From NCBI GenBank assembly GCA_963205265.1, contig CAUJJI010000019.1:32191-96190 (forward strand): a DNA stretch of 64,000 nt, in the 5' to 3' direction. Both the position numbers and the translations under genes were made by a program. This stretch comes from Pseudomonadota bacterium. GTDB lineage: Bacteria; Pseudomonadota; Alphaproteobacteria; Sphingomonadales; Sphingomonadaceae. The notes below the pieces were generated by a model. That model made no database searches and was not told where the DNA came from. It saw only the letters and a list, made by a program, of their open reading frames with translations. This document shows, one piece after another, positions 51,628 through 61,222 of this stretch. Positions within the stretch are counted from its first letter, which is position 1. Each line of letters begins with the position of its first letter.

Positions 51628-52131
51628 CTACCCCTCCCCGAAGGCGGCATCGCTTTCGCCAAGCGCAACGGTGCGCGTATTGCCGTCTGCATCGACGGTC
51701 TGGACCAGCACCGACTTGCGGCGCGAGGCCGTCTCGGCGATCCACCAGCGCCCGCCCTCGCGCACGTAGATATCGTCGTATTCGATCCCGAACTGGGTGA
51801 CGGTACGCGCGGCGAGGTTGATGTTGTGGAAGGTCAGCGCCCACTGGCCGCGCGCGCGCTCCGTGCTCTCGAAGTTGATGACGCCGTTGGCGGCGTGGTG
51901 GATGTCGAAGATGCCGGGCGCGCAGCCGAACTGGCGGTAGACCGCAACGAAATCGTCGCGATTGTCGAAGGGTGGGAAGCCGTCGTAGCGAATGCGGGCG
52001 TCAGGCTTCAGGCAGTCGCGCACCATATCGGGATCCTTGCCGTCGCAGGCCCGCAGGTAGCGGGCCTTGAGGTCGCGGATTGCGCGATCGGCTTCGAGCC
52101 GCTGCAATCTTTCCTCGATCGTCATGGTCAT
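51628..52131 (-). CDS. NTF2/SnoaL-like protein
   Basis: EADRAIRDLKARYLRACDGKDPDMVRDCLKPDARIRYDGF, IYVREGGRWWIAETASRRKSVL. Confidence 0.85.
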   Translation of the reverse strand: MTMTIEERLQRLEADRAIRDLKARYLRACDGKDPDMVRDCLKPDARIRYDGFPPFDNRDDFVAVYRQFGCAPGIFDIHHAANGVINFESTERARGQWALTFHNINLAARTVTQFGIEYDDIYVREGGRWWIAETASRRKSVLVQTVDADGNTRTVALGESDAAFGEG

Positions 52132-52137
52132 CTCCGC

Positions 52138-52171
52138 TTTGCGTAGGTGATTAAGCTTGTTACTACGCAAA
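52138..52171. promoter_or_regulatory. Inverted repeat of motif B in a divergent promoter
   Basis: TTTGCGTAG-N16-CTACGCAAA, perfect 9-bp arms. Confidence 0.6.
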
Positions 52172-52194
52172 TCAAGATATTCCGGGAGAGTCTC

Positions 52195-52935
52195 ATGCTG
52201 TTTGAGGGGAAGCGAGTGCTGATCACCGGCGCCGCGTCGGGGATCGGCCGGGCCACGGCAATCAAGTTTGCCGCCGAAGGTGCCCGCGTCGCCATCGGCG
52301 ACGTGAACGAGGCGGGGCTCAGGCAAACCGCCTCGCTGATGGCCGTCACGCCGCGCATCCATCCGTACGACGCGGCCGACCACGCATCGTGCCGGGCGCT
52401 CGTCGCGGCGGCCGCCAGCGAGGGCCTCGACGTGTTGTGCAATATCGCCGGCGTGCTCGACTGGGGATCGACCGAGCACTTTCCGGTCGAGAAGTTCGAG
52501 CGCATCCTGGCGATCAACGCCACCAGCGTGTTCGTGCTGTGCCAGGCCGCGCTGCCGCACCTGATCGCCAGTCGGGGCAATATCGTCAACACCGCCTCGA
52601 CGGCCGGAGTCCAGGGGATCGCCTACAACGTCGCCTATTCGGCGTCGAAGCACGCCGTGGCGGGGATCACGAAAAGCCTTGCCGTCGAAGTCGCCGGCAA
52701 AGGCGTGCGCGTCAACGCGATCTGCCCCGGGGCGGTTGCCACACCGATGACTGCGACCATGCCCGGCGATCCCGACATCGACTGGCCGCTGGTCATGCGC
52801 AATGCCCCCAAGCTGCCCGAGGGCACCTGCGAGCCCGAGGACATCGCCGAACTCTTCGCCTTCCTCGCCAGCGACAAGGCGCGCAAGGTTACCGGCTCGC
52901 TCTACACCATGGACGGCGGCCAGATGGCGGGGTGA
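52195..52935 (+). CDS. SDR
   Basis: GKRVLITGAASGIGRATAIKF, LCNIAGVLDWGS, TASTAGVQGIAYNVAYSASKHAV. Confidence 0.93.
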   Translation: MLFEGKRVLITGAASGIGRATAIKFAAEGARVAIGDVNEAGLRQTASLMAVTPRIHPYDAADHASCRALVAAAASEGLDVLCNIAGVLDWGSTEHFPVEKFERILAINATSVFVLCQAALPHLIASRGNIVNTASTAGVQGIAYNVAYSASKHAVAGITKSLAVEVAGKGVRVNAICPGAVATPMTATMPGDPDIDWPLVMRNAPKLPEGTCEPEDIAELFAFLASDKARKVTGSLYTMDGGQMAG

Positions 52936-52989
52936 AACCAAGGCCCGCGCGGCGCGCGAGCATACCCCTGCGCCTCTGGCAAAGGCAGC

Positions 52990-53463
52990 TCAGTGCCTCG
53001 GCAGGAGAAGCGCGCGGGCGGCTTCGCTCCCGTCGAGCAGCGCGTTGTCCCGGCGGCTCACGACCCAGCCATGCGGGCCCCTGGTCAATTCCCATCGGTT
53101 CGCCGAGACCCGGTGCGCTTCGAACCCCGTGCCGGTGTGGCGCAGCACCACCGAATGGCCGCGTGCCGTAGCCCGATCACCATCGAGGTCGATCGCCACC
53201 GGCCCCAGCAGGTGGGCGCAGCCGTCCTGCATCAGTGCCTGGTGGATGGGGCCGTCGATCAGTTCCGCGATAGCTGCGCGCCCCGTCACCTCGCCCATCG
53301 CGCCGACGGCATAGCTGCCATCCTCGTCCCAGAGCTGCGCGAGGTCTTCTGCAAGCCCGGTATCGGCCAGCGGGCCGTAGGCGGCGATCAGCGCGCGGAT
53401 AGCCTCGCGGTCTTCCAGCGACTTCAGGCGGACCTCAAGCGCCAAGAAGCGGTCCGCGTCCAT
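52990..53463 (-). CDS. NTF2/SnoaL-like protein
   Basis: EDREAIRALIAAYGPLADTGLAEDLAQLWDEDGSYAVG; cone-fold length of 157 aa. Confidence 0.8.
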   Translation of the reverse strand: MDADRFLALEVRLKSLEDREAIRALIAAYGPLADTGLAEDLAQLWDEDGSYAVGAMGEVTGRAAIAELIDGPIHQALMQDGCAHLLGPVAIDLDGDRATARGHSVVLRHTGTGFEAHRVSANRWELTRGPHGWVVSRRDNALLDGSEAARALLLPRH

Positions 53464-53467
53464 TACC

Positions 53468-54004
53468 TCAACCCAGCGTTTCCCAGGTGATGAGGTGCGA
53501 AATGTCGCGCCTTTGCTCGGGCTTGAGCCCCGCCGTCGCGAGCCGGCTGACGACGTAGCGCGCGCCTTCGTGCAGCGGTTCGGTCACTTCCATCACCCGG
53601 TCGTAGACCGTGCTGGATATCCGCCAGGTCCCGCCTTCGCGCAGATAGACATCGCGGTAGATCGCCGAGCCGAAGGTGTGGAACTCTTCCTCGAGATTGA
53701 TGAAGATGTCCTCGAGATACCAGGTTCCCTCGGCGCTGTCGGGGCCGGTGAAAGCGATTTCGGGGGTGTGCCCGTGGTGCATGCCCAGAGTGCCGGAGTG
53801 GAACGAATTGGCGAGGAATTCCATCATCGCCGCGGCCCCCTTCAGCCTCACATGATAGTCGCCGCCGACATATTCGACGTTGACGTCGTCGGTGAACATG
53901 CCTTCCAGCAAGGCCCAGTCGGCCGTGTCGATCCCGCGGAAATAGCGGGCCTTGAGCACCTTGATCTCTTCGAGATCGGACAGTTGCTGGAGCGTGTAGG
54001 CCAT
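53468..54004 (-). CDS. NTF2-fold protein resembling BaiE/Hsh2 dehydratases
   Basis: LEEIKVLKARYFRGIDTADWALLEGMF, MHHGHTPEIAFTG, GTWYLEDIFINLEEEFHTFGSAIYRDVYLREGGTWRISSTVYDRVME. Confidence 0.75.
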   Translation of the reverse strand: MAYTLQQLSDLEEIKVLKARYFRGIDTADWALLEGMFTDDVNVEYVGGDYHVRLKGAAAMMEFLANSFHSGTLGMHHGHTPEIAFTGPDSAEGTWYLEDIFINLEEEFHTFGSAIYRDVYLREGGTWRISSTVYDRVMEVTEPLHEGARYVVSRLATAGLKPEQRRDISHLITWETLG

Positions 54005-54015
54005 TCGTTTCCTCC

Positions 54016-55476
54016 CTATCCGCGCGCTGCCCGGCGCCCTGCCTGGCGGCCGAAGAAAGTGCAATCGGCAAGGCTCAGCCCGGATGAATAGCCATGGCCC
54101 CAGGCAGGCAATCCGCTGGTGCAACGCCCCGCGGCGTAGAGACCGGGTATCGGCGCGCCGCCGCGGTCGAGCACTTCGCCGTCGATGCTGGTCCGGAGGC
54201 CGCCGAGCGTGAAGAAGCTGAAATAGCTTGTCGCGAAGTTCAATTCGAGCGCGATGAACGGTCCCTGGTCCAGCGGCACCAGGATCGGCTCGCGCTTGCC
54301 GAACAGCGGGTCGCGCCCCAGCCTCGCCTCGCGGTTGTAGACGGCCATGGTAGCCGAAAGCGTGCCGGCCGGCATTTCCAGCTCGGCCTCGACCTCGTCC
54401 CAGCTGTCGCCGGTCCCGGCGATGGAAAGCCGGGCGAAATCCATCGGCTGCACGAAGTGCGCATTGTCGAGCAGCAGGTAGACCTTGCCGCCAGGCTGGT
54501 CGACCGCGCAGCGGCTGACCCGGCCGTGGTAGCAATCCTCGTTGATGAAGCGCTGCCCGGCGGTGTTTACGAAGACACCGTAGGCATGGCTTTCCGGCAT
54601 GGTCCAGGGACAGGTGGTGAAGAACTGCTCCATGTGCACGGCATCGCCGCCCGCCCCAAGGCCGAGCTCGATCCCCGCGCCGTCGTCCTTGTCGCCGATC
54701 GGATCGTTGAGGCGGAAGCTGTCGGGGCAATATTTGCGGCGCATCGTCTCGTTGAACACGAAGCCGCCGGTGGCCAGCACCACGCCCTTCGCGGCGCGCA
54801 CGAAGCGCGGCTGGTTGTCGATCCTGACAATGACGCCGACGATCCGCTCGCCATCCTGCACGAGCGCGAGCGCGCGGGAATCGGTCATGACTTCCACGCC
54901 CTTTGCCCGGGCGCTTGCCTCCAGCACGTCCACCAGCGGCCGTCCGCCGCCCCAGCCCATGTGCTGGATCACGTGTCCGCGCGGTGCCGGCTTTGCCATC
55001 GTGCAGAAAGGCGCGGCCGCTTCGCTGCCCGACCAGATCAGGGTCGAATCGTCAGCCGGCTCGATGTGCTTGCCCGGCAGGTAGTTGCCGCGATAGGGCA
55101 CGCCCTGCGCTTTCAGCCAGGCATAGTGGCCAAGCGCCTCGCGGCCATAGAGCTCGCACTTGGCCTCGTCGACACAAGGACCGCCGGCCGCCTTGAGATA
55201 GGCGGTGAAGTCCTCGGTCGTATCCTCGAACCCGGCGGCGCGCTGGGCATCGGTGCCGCCGCCGCCGCCGATGTATATCTCGCCGCCCGAAAGGCCCGAA
55301 GCCCCGCCGCTGCCCGAATTGCGTTCGAACAGCATGACTCGCGCGCCGGCATCGGCAGCCTCGATCGCCGCGCAGGCCCCCGCCGCGCCGAAGCCGATCA
55401 CGGCAACTTCGGTCTCGAAGTCCCAAGCCCGAACCTCGCCGGCGGGATAGGGCCGGTGCAGCGATATCTCAGCCAT
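54016..55476 (-). CDS. FAD-dependent KstD/fumarate reductase-family dehydrogenase (possible delta4-type)
   Basis: [89 protein letters not shown]. Confidence 0.85.
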   Translation of the reverse strand: MAEISLHRPYPAGEVRAWDFETEVAVIGFGAAGACAAIEAADAGARVMLFERNSGSGGASGLSGGEIYIGGGGGTDAQRAAGFEDTTEDFTAYLKAAGGPCVDEAKCELYGREALGHYAWLKAQGVPYRGNYLPGKHIEPADDSTLIWSGSEAAAPFCTMAKPAPRGHVIQHMGWGGGRPLVDVLEASARAKGVEVMTDSRALALVQDGERIVGVIVRIDNQPRFVRAAKGVVLATGGFVFNETMRRKYCPDSFRLNDPIGDKDDGAGIELGLGAGGDAVHMEQFFTTCPWTMPESHAYGVFVNTAGQRFINEDCYHGRVSRCAVDQPGGKVYLLLDNAHFVQPMDFARLSIAGTGDSWDEVEAELEMPAGTLSATMAVYNREARLGRDPLFGKREPILVPLDQGPFIALELNFATSYFSFFTLGGLRTSIDGEVLDRGGAPIPGLYAAGRCTSGLPAWGHGYSSGLSLADCTFFGRQAGRRAARG

Positions 55477-56506
55477 GCCGCGCCTTCACCATGTCGAGCG
55501 CGACATCGACGATCATGTCCTCCTGCCCGCCGACCATCTTGCGTCGGCCGAGCTCGACCAGGATCGCGCGGGTATCGATGCCGTATGTCTCGCTGGCCTT
55601 TTCGGCATGGCGCAGGAAGCTGGAATAGACCCCCGCATAGCCAAGGCTCAAGGTCTCGCGGTCGACGCGCACCGGGCGGTCCTGCAGCGGGCGCACCAGG
55701 TCCTCGGCGGCATCCATCAGCAGATTGACGTCGCAACCGTGATTCCAGCCCTTGCGGTCGGCGGCGGCGACGAAGACTTCCAGCGGGGCATTGCCTGCGC
55801 CCGCACCCATGCCGGTGAGGCTGGCATCGATCCGCACCGCACCGCACTGGGCTGCGACGATCGAATTGGCGACGCCGAGCGAGAGGTTGTGGTGCGCGTG
55901 CATGCCGCGCTGGGTTTCCGGCTTCAGCACGCGGTCATAGGCCTCGAAGCGGCCGCGCACCCCGTCCATGTCGAGCGCGCCGCCGCTGTCGGTCACATAG
56001 ACGCAGTGGGCGCCGTAGCTTTCCATCAGCAGGGCCTGGGCGGCGAGCCGGTCCGGCTCGATCATGTGGCTCATCATGAGAAAACCCGAAACGTCCATAC
56101 CCAGGTCGCGGGCGATGCCGATATGCTGCTTCGAGACGTCGGCTTCGGTGCAATGGGTCGCCACGCGAACCGAGCGCACGCCGATGTCATAGGCCCGGCG
56201 CAGTTCGTCGACCGTGCCCACCCCGGGCAGGATCAGCGTGGTCAGCACGCATTTGTCGAGCACTTCGGCAACGGCTTCAAGCCATTCCCAGTCGGTATGG
56301 GCGCCGAAACCGTAGTTGAAGCTGGCGCCGGAGAGACCGTCTCCATGCGCCACCTCGATCGCGTCGACGCCGGCAGCCTCGATGGCCGCGGCGATGGCGC
56401 GGACGTGATCGATGCCGTACATGTGGCGGATCGCGTGCATGCCGTCGCGCAGGGTGACGTCCTGGATATAAAGCTTGTCGCCTGCCTCGACATCGAACCT
56501 GCTCAT
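55469..56506 (-). CDS. hsaF: 4-hydroxy-2-oxovalerate aldolase (HsaF/BphI/DmpG family)
   Basis: [71 protein letters not shown]. Confidence 0.95.
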   Translation of the reverse strand: MSRFDVEAGDKLYIQDVTLRDGMHAIRHMYGIDHVRAIAAAIEAAGVDAIEVAHGDGLSGASFNYGFGAHTDWEWLEAVAEVLDKCVLTTLILPGVGTVDELRRAYDIGVRSVRVATHCTEADVSKQHIGIARDLGMDVSGFLMMSHMIEPDRLAAQALLMESYGAHCVYVTDSGGALDMDGVRGRFEAYDRVLKPETQRGMHAHHNLSLGVANSIVAAQCGAVRIDASLTGMGAGAGNAPLEVFVAAADRKGWNHGCDVNLLMDAAEDLVRPLQDRPVRVDRETLSLGYAGVYSSFLRHAEKASETYGIDTRAILVELGRRKMVGGQEDMIVDVALDMVKARHG

Positions 56507-57450
56507 CGCTCCATCCCCCCCTGGCCCATTCGGCGCGCCGCCAGCAGTTCCCCCGTGGCCTTGGCCGCGGCGGTCATGATGTCGAGATTGCCCGAATAGC
56601 TCGGCAGATAGTCGCCCGCGCCCTCGACTTCGAGCATGATCATCGACTTGATCCCGGTGAACTCGCCCATGCCGGGGATCTTCAGCCGGTTGTTGTCGCC
56701 GAAGCGCTCGAACTGGACTTCCTGCTTGAGCCGGTAGCCGGGCACGTATTTCTGCACTTCGGCCACCATCTCCTCCACCGAGCGCCGGATTGCATCCTCG
56801 CTGCCGCCTTCGGACAGGGTGAAAACCGTGTCGCGCATGATCATCGGCGGTTCGGCGGGATTGAGGATGATGATCGCCTTGCCCCTCGTCGCGCCGCCCA
56901 CAACCTCGATCGCGCGGGCGGTGGTGCGGGTGAACTCGTCGATGTTGGCGCGCGTGCCCGGGCCCGCCGAGCGCGAGGAGACGGAGGCGACGATCTCGGC
57001 ATAGTGAAGCTTGTCCGAGACGCGGGCGACCGCCGCCACCATCGGGATCGTCGCCTGGCCGCCGCAGGTCACCATGTTGACGTTCGGCTGGTCGAGGTGC
57101 TGGCTCATGTTCACCGGGGGAACCGTGAACGGCCCGATCGCGGCCGGGGTCAGGTCGACGACCTGGATGCCGTCCGCGCGCAGCGCCGCGTCATGGGCCT
57201 TGTGCGCATAAGCGCTGGTCGCATCGAAGGCGATGCCGATTTCCGGATAGCAGGCCAGCTTCCGCAGCCCTTCGATCCCTTCATGCGTGGTCGCGATCCC
57301 GCGTTCGCGCGCCATGGCCAGGCCTTCGCTGTAGGGGTCGATCCCGACCACCGCCACCAGCTCCATGTTCTGGGGATACTTGATCATCTTGATCATCAGG
57401 TCGGTGCCGATGTTGCCGGAACCGATGATCGCGGCCTTAACCCGTGTCAT
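56503..57450 (-). CDS. hsaG: Acetaldehyde/propionaldehyde dehydrogenase, acylating (HsaG/BphJ/DmpF family)
   Basis: [64 protein letters not shown]. Confidence 0.95.
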   Translation of the reverse strand: MTRVKAAIIGSGNIGTDLMIKMIKYPQNMELVAVVGIDPYSEGLAMARERGIATTHEGIEGLRKLACYPEIGIAFDATSAYAHKAHDAALRADGIQVVDLTPAAIGPFTVPPVNMSQHLDQPNVNMVTCGGQATIPMVAAVARVSDKLHYAEIVASVSSRSAGPGTRANIDEFTRTTARAIEVVGGATRGKAIIILNPAEPPMIMRDTVFTLSEGGSEDAIRRSVEEMVAEVQKYVPGYRLKQEVQFERFGDNNRLKIPGMGEFTGIKSMIMLEVEGAGDYLPSYSGNLDIMTAAAKATGELLAARRMGQGGMER

Positions 57451-57460
57451 TGCCATTTCC

Positions 57461-58237
57461 TCAGACAAAACGTGCGGTGCAACCGCCGATGCCGTGCAGC
57501 GTCATCGCGAAGACATCGCCTTTCGCTGCGGGGGCTAGCGGCACCAGGCTTCCGGAAAGGATCACGTCCCCGGCATCGAGCGTGACGCCGTAGGCGCCAA
57601 GCGTATTGGCAAGCCAGGCGACAGCCTGGGCGGGATTGCCCTGCACTGCACTGCCAAGGCCTTCGGAAAGCGGCTCGCCGTTCCTGGTCACCGTGACGCG
57701 CAGAGCGGCCAGGTCGAGCCCGCGCGGATCGGCGCGCGCCTCGCCCAGCACGAAGACTCCGCAACTGGCGTTGTCGGCCACCGTATCGACAATCCCGATC
57801 TGCCAATCACGGATGCGGCTGTCGACGATCTCGAAGCAGGGCGCGATCGCTGCGGTTGCCGCAACCACGTCTTCGGCGGTGACGCCGGGGCCGGTCAGGC
57901 CATCCGTGAGGATGAAGGCGATCTCGGCCTCGGCGCGCGGGGCAATCAGGGCCTTGCCGTCGACATCGATGGCGCCGTCGACCTGCATCCAGTCGGTCAG
58001 GAAACCGAAGTCGGGCTGGTGCACGCCCAGCATGTCCTGCACTGCCTTGCTGGTGACGCCGATCTTCTTGCCGACGACCCTCTCTCCATCTGCAAGGCGC
58101 CGCGACAGGAAATCGAGGCTGATCGCATAGGCATCGTCGATCGTGAGCGCTGGATCCTGCTCGGCCAGCGGCGCGATCGTGTGGCGTTCGCGCAGCGCCC
58201 GATAGAGCGCTTCGCCATAGTGTTCAGGCTTGTTCAT
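57461..58237 (-). CDS. hsaE: 2-keto-4-pentenoate hydratase family (HsaE/BphH)
   Basis: [54 protein letters not shown]. Confidence 0.93.
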   Translation of the reverse strand: MNKPEHYGEALYRALRERHTIAPLAEQDPALTIDDAYAISLDFLSRRLADGERVVGKKIGVTSKAVQDMLGVHQPDFGFLTDWMQVDGAIDVDGKALIAPRAEAEIAFILTDGLTGPGVTAEDVVAATAAIAPCFEIVDSRIRDWQIGIVDTVADNASCGVFVLGEARADPRGLDLAALRVTVTRNGEPLSEGLGSAVQGNPAQAVAWLANTLGAYGVTLDAGDVILSGSLVPLAPAAKGDVFAMTLHGIGGCTARFV

Positions 58238-59048
58238 TCAGGAAGGCGATCGAATAGCGGTTGAACTCGGCGGCACGTTCCACCTGGACCCAATGGCCGG
58301 TGCGGGTGAAAGTCAGGCAGCGTGCATCGGCGCAGGACTCGAGAAAATGGCGCGAGCCGCTTTCCGGACAGAACTCGTCGTTGAGGCCCCACAGCACCAG
58401 GATCGGCTTGCCGAGTTCGCCCAGGCGAGGACCCAGGTTCGGCGTGCGCATCCGTGCCAGCACATCCTTGGGCTGGGTCCGCGCCACGGCGAAGCGTTCG
58501 GCGATCAGGGCATCCGGAATATTCGGCACGAAGTCGGGGTGGACGAGGTTCGAGACGAGGCGCCGCTGCTCGTCGAGATTGAAATCCGGGCCGCCGAAGC
58601 CGGAAACCATCTTGGCGATCCCGGGCATCTTGAAATAGTCGGCCTGCTCCTCGATGCAGCCCGGCGCCATCAGCACCAGCTTTCCGGTGAATTCGGGCTG
58701 GTCGAGAGTCATCTGGATGGCGATCCCGCCGCCCAGCGAATTGCCGACGAGATGGGCCTGGCCGATCCCGTGCTGGTGCAGCGCGTCGGCGACGGTGTCG
58801 GTGAACAGCCGCAGCGTGTAATCGATCCCTTCGGGCTTCGACGAGGCGCCATAGCCGATCAGGTCGGGCAGGATCACCCGGTAGCCCGCCGCAACGAAGG
58901 CATCGATGTTCAGGCGGAAGTTCGACGCGCCCGAAGCGCCCGGGCCGCTGCCGTGGAGGAACACCACGGCAGGTCCCGATCCGGCTTCCTTCAGGTGGAT
59001 GTCGTAACCGCCGGCGACCCGGTAGGTCGCTTCGCTCAGATCGGCCAA
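58224..59048 (-). CDS. hsaD: Meta-cleavage product hydrolase (HsaD/BphD-like)
   Basis: VVFLHGSGPGASGASNFRLNID, nucleophile GNSLGGGIAIQ, LVLWGLNDEFCP, GHWVQVERAAEFN. Confidence 0.92.
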   Translation of the reverse strand: MADLSEATYRVAGGYDIHLKEAGSGPAVVFLHGSGPGASGASNFRLNIDAFVAAGYRVILPDLIGYGASSKPEGIDYTLRLFTDTVADALHQHGIGQAHLVGNSLGGGIAIQMTLDQPEFTGKLVLMAPGCIEEQADYFKMPGIAKMVSGFGGPDFNLDEQRRLVSNLVHPDFVPNIPDALIAERFAVARTQPKDVLARMRTPNLGPRLGELGKPILVLWGLNDEFCPESGSRHFLESCADARCLTFTRTGHWVQVERAAEFNRYSIAFLNEQA

Positions 59049-59059
59049 AGGTGCGCTCC

Positions 59060-60274
59060 TTACAGGAAAGTGAAGCCCGGGGCCTCGCCCAGCATCGTGC
59101 CGACAACGTCGGCCGTGCGGTTCGACGGATCGTTGGCGACATGGGCCCGGCCGGCGTTGAGATCGAGCCAGGGCTGGATGATCGGGCTCGACATGTAGAT
59201 CGCCCGCCCGCCGAGAAGCTGCATCATGTCGTCCACCAGTTCCGCCAGGCGGCGCACCACAGTGGAAGAGTTGTAGGCGAACAGGGCCCGCTTCTCCATC
59301 GGGATCGACTCACCCCGGCCGGCGATGTCCATCAGTTCGTCGAAGGTGATGCGCAGCGTCGCTTCCATCTCGAGGATCTGGGCATGGGCCCGGGCGATCG
59401 CGGCATGGAGGAACGGATCGGCCTTGGCCGCCTTGCCGGTGTTGGTGGAGATGCGGCTCTGCATGATCTCGATCGCCGCGTTCACTGCCGCGCGGGCCCC
59501 TCCGAAAGCTGCGGTCGAGACCGAGCGGACGAAGACCTGGGCCCAGGGCAGCGTGAACAGGGCAGCGTCGTTCTCGGCCTGGCCGGGGTTGCTGCACCGG
59601 AACCCGTCGACTGCCCGGTGCGTGCGATACTCGGGCACGAAGACATCGTCGACGATCACGTCATGGCTGCCGGTGCCCTGCAGGCCGAACACGTGCCAGC
59701 AATCGCGGTCGATGGCGTAGTCGCTGCGGGGCAGCAGGAAGGTGCGCATGTCGGGCGCTTCGCCTTCGCTCGCCGGCGGCACCACCGCGCCGAGCAGTAC
59801 CCAGTCGCAATGCACCGAACCGGTCGAGAAACCCCAGCGACCCGACAGGCGGAAGCCGCCCTCGACCCGCGTCACCTTCCCGACCGGCTGGTAGGAAGAG
59901 GACGCAAGCGTGGCAGTGTCGCTGCCCCAGACTTCCTGCTGCGCCTCGTCGTGGAACAGGGCCAGTTCGTATGGATGGCAGCCGACCACGCCGAACATCC
60001 ACCCGGTCGACATGCAGCCTTCGGCCAGCGCCTTCTGCACATCGAAGAACACGTTCGGGTTCATCTCGTAGCCGCCCCAGCGCCTGGGCTGAAGAATCCG
60101 GAAGAAGCCGGCCTCGTGGAATTCACGGATCGTCTCGGCCGGGACGTCACGTTCGGCGACACAGCGCGCGGCCCGCGATTTCAGCACCGGGATCATCGCC
60201 TTGGCCCGGGCGACAAGCTCCTCGGGCGCGGGCACCGGTGCGGAAGCGGAATCGGAAAGCGCGGCGCTGGCCAT
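59060..60274 (-). CDS. hsaA: HsaA-like flavin-dependent monooxygenase
   Basis: FFRILQPRRWGGYEMNPNVFFDVQKALAEGCMSTGWMFGVVGCHPYELALF; GLQGTGSHDVIVDDVFVPEYRTHR. Confidence 0.9.
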   Translation of the reverse strand: MASAALSDSASAPVPAPEELVARAKAMIPVLKSRAARCVAERDVPAETIREFHEAGFFRILQPRRWGGYEMNPNVFFDVQKALAEGCMSTGWMFGVVGCHPYELALFHDEAQQEVWGSDTATLASSSYQPVGKVTRVEGGFRLSGRWGFSTGSVHCDWVLLGAVVPPASEGEAPDMRTFLLPRSDYAIDRDCWHVFGLQGTGSHDVIVDDVFVPEYRTHRAVDGFRCSNPGQAENDAALFTLPWAQVFVRSVSTAAFGGARAAVNAAIEIMQSRISTNTGKAAKADPFLHAAIARAHAQILEMEATLRITFDELMDIAGRGESIPMEKRALFAYNSSTVVRRLAELVDDMMQLLGGRAIYMSSPIIQPWLDLNAGRAHVANDPSNRTADVVGTMLGEAPGFTFL

Positions 60275-60450
60275 GGGCAAGTTCTCCCCTTATCGAATCA
60301 TTCTGTCGATTCAGTATAACTTCGCAAAAATTTCTGCCATGTGTTACGCAAATCGTCAATTGAAAAGCGTCGCGGCTTTCGATATGGGCAATTTCGAATC
60401 TCGCGGAACAAGTATATTCGTTCCGACGCAAACACAGGGGAGAGCCTCGG

Positions 60451-61215
60451 TTGAAGCCATCGCGCAGCCTTGATCTGAGCGGCCGTGTCGCCATCGTAAC
60501 GGGTGGAACGCGGGGCCTGGGGCGAGTCATCGCCGCCCGCCTCGCCGAGGCAGGGTGCGTGGTCGCGGTTTGCGGCCGCACCGAGCCCGACAGCCTGCCG
60601 GAGGGCGTTGCCTTCCACGCTGCCGACATCCGCGATCCCGATCAGGCCCAGGCTTTCGTCGCCGCCGTTGCCGCAGAGCATGGCCGGCTCGACATCCTAG
60701 TGAACAATGCCGGCGGTTCGCCCAAGGCGGACGCCGCGACGGCGAGCCCGCGCTTCTTCGATTCGGTGCTCAAGCTCAATCTTCATGCAGCGATGTACAT
60801 GGCCCAAGCCGCCCATGCGCCGATGCGGGCAAGCGGCGGCGGATCGATCGTCAACATCGCCAGCGTATCGGCAATCCGCCCATCGCCGGGCACTGCGGCC
60901 TATGGCGCGGCCAAGGCCGGCCTGCTCAACCTGACGCAGAGCCTGGCCCAGGAATGGGGGCCGGACGCGATCCGGGTCAACGCGATCATCGCCGGGCTCA
61001 TGCAGACCGAAACTGCCGAGCAGACCTATGGCGATGCCCAGGCCCAGGCGGCAGTCGGCCGGTCGATGCCGCTGCAACGGATGGGCACCGGCGACGACCT
61101 CGCCGGGGCCGTGCTGTGGCTCTGTTCCGATCTGGCCGGCTGGGTCAGCGGCGCACGCATCAATGTCGACGGAGGCGGCGAGCGGCCGCTTTTCCTCGAC
61201 CTCGTAGGGGAGTAA
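60451..61215 (+). CDS. SDR
   Basis: GRVAIVTGGTRGLGRVIAARL, ILVNNAGGSPKA, IASVSAIRPSPGTAAYGAAKAGLLNL; TTG start. Confidence 0.9.
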   Translation: MKPSRSLDLSGRVAIVTGGTRGLGRVIAARLAEAGCVVAVCGRTEPDSLPEGVAFHAADIRDPDQAQAFVAAVAAEHGRLDILVNNAGGSPKADAATASPRFFDSVLKLNLHAAMYMAQAAHAPMRASGGGSIVNIASVSAIRPSPGTAAYGAAKAGLLNLTQSLAQEWGPDAIRVNAIIAGLMQTETAEQTYGDAQAQAAVGRSMPLQRMGTGDDLAGAVLWLCSDLAGWVSGARINVDGGGERPLFLDLVGE

Positions 61216-61222
61216 TCGGGCC

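Noticed and set aside
51609-51638. GGGAGGG...CCCTCCC between the TonB receptor and the NTF2 gene as a terminator
   Set aside because: Short 7-bp arms with long loop and no T-tract; too weak to call
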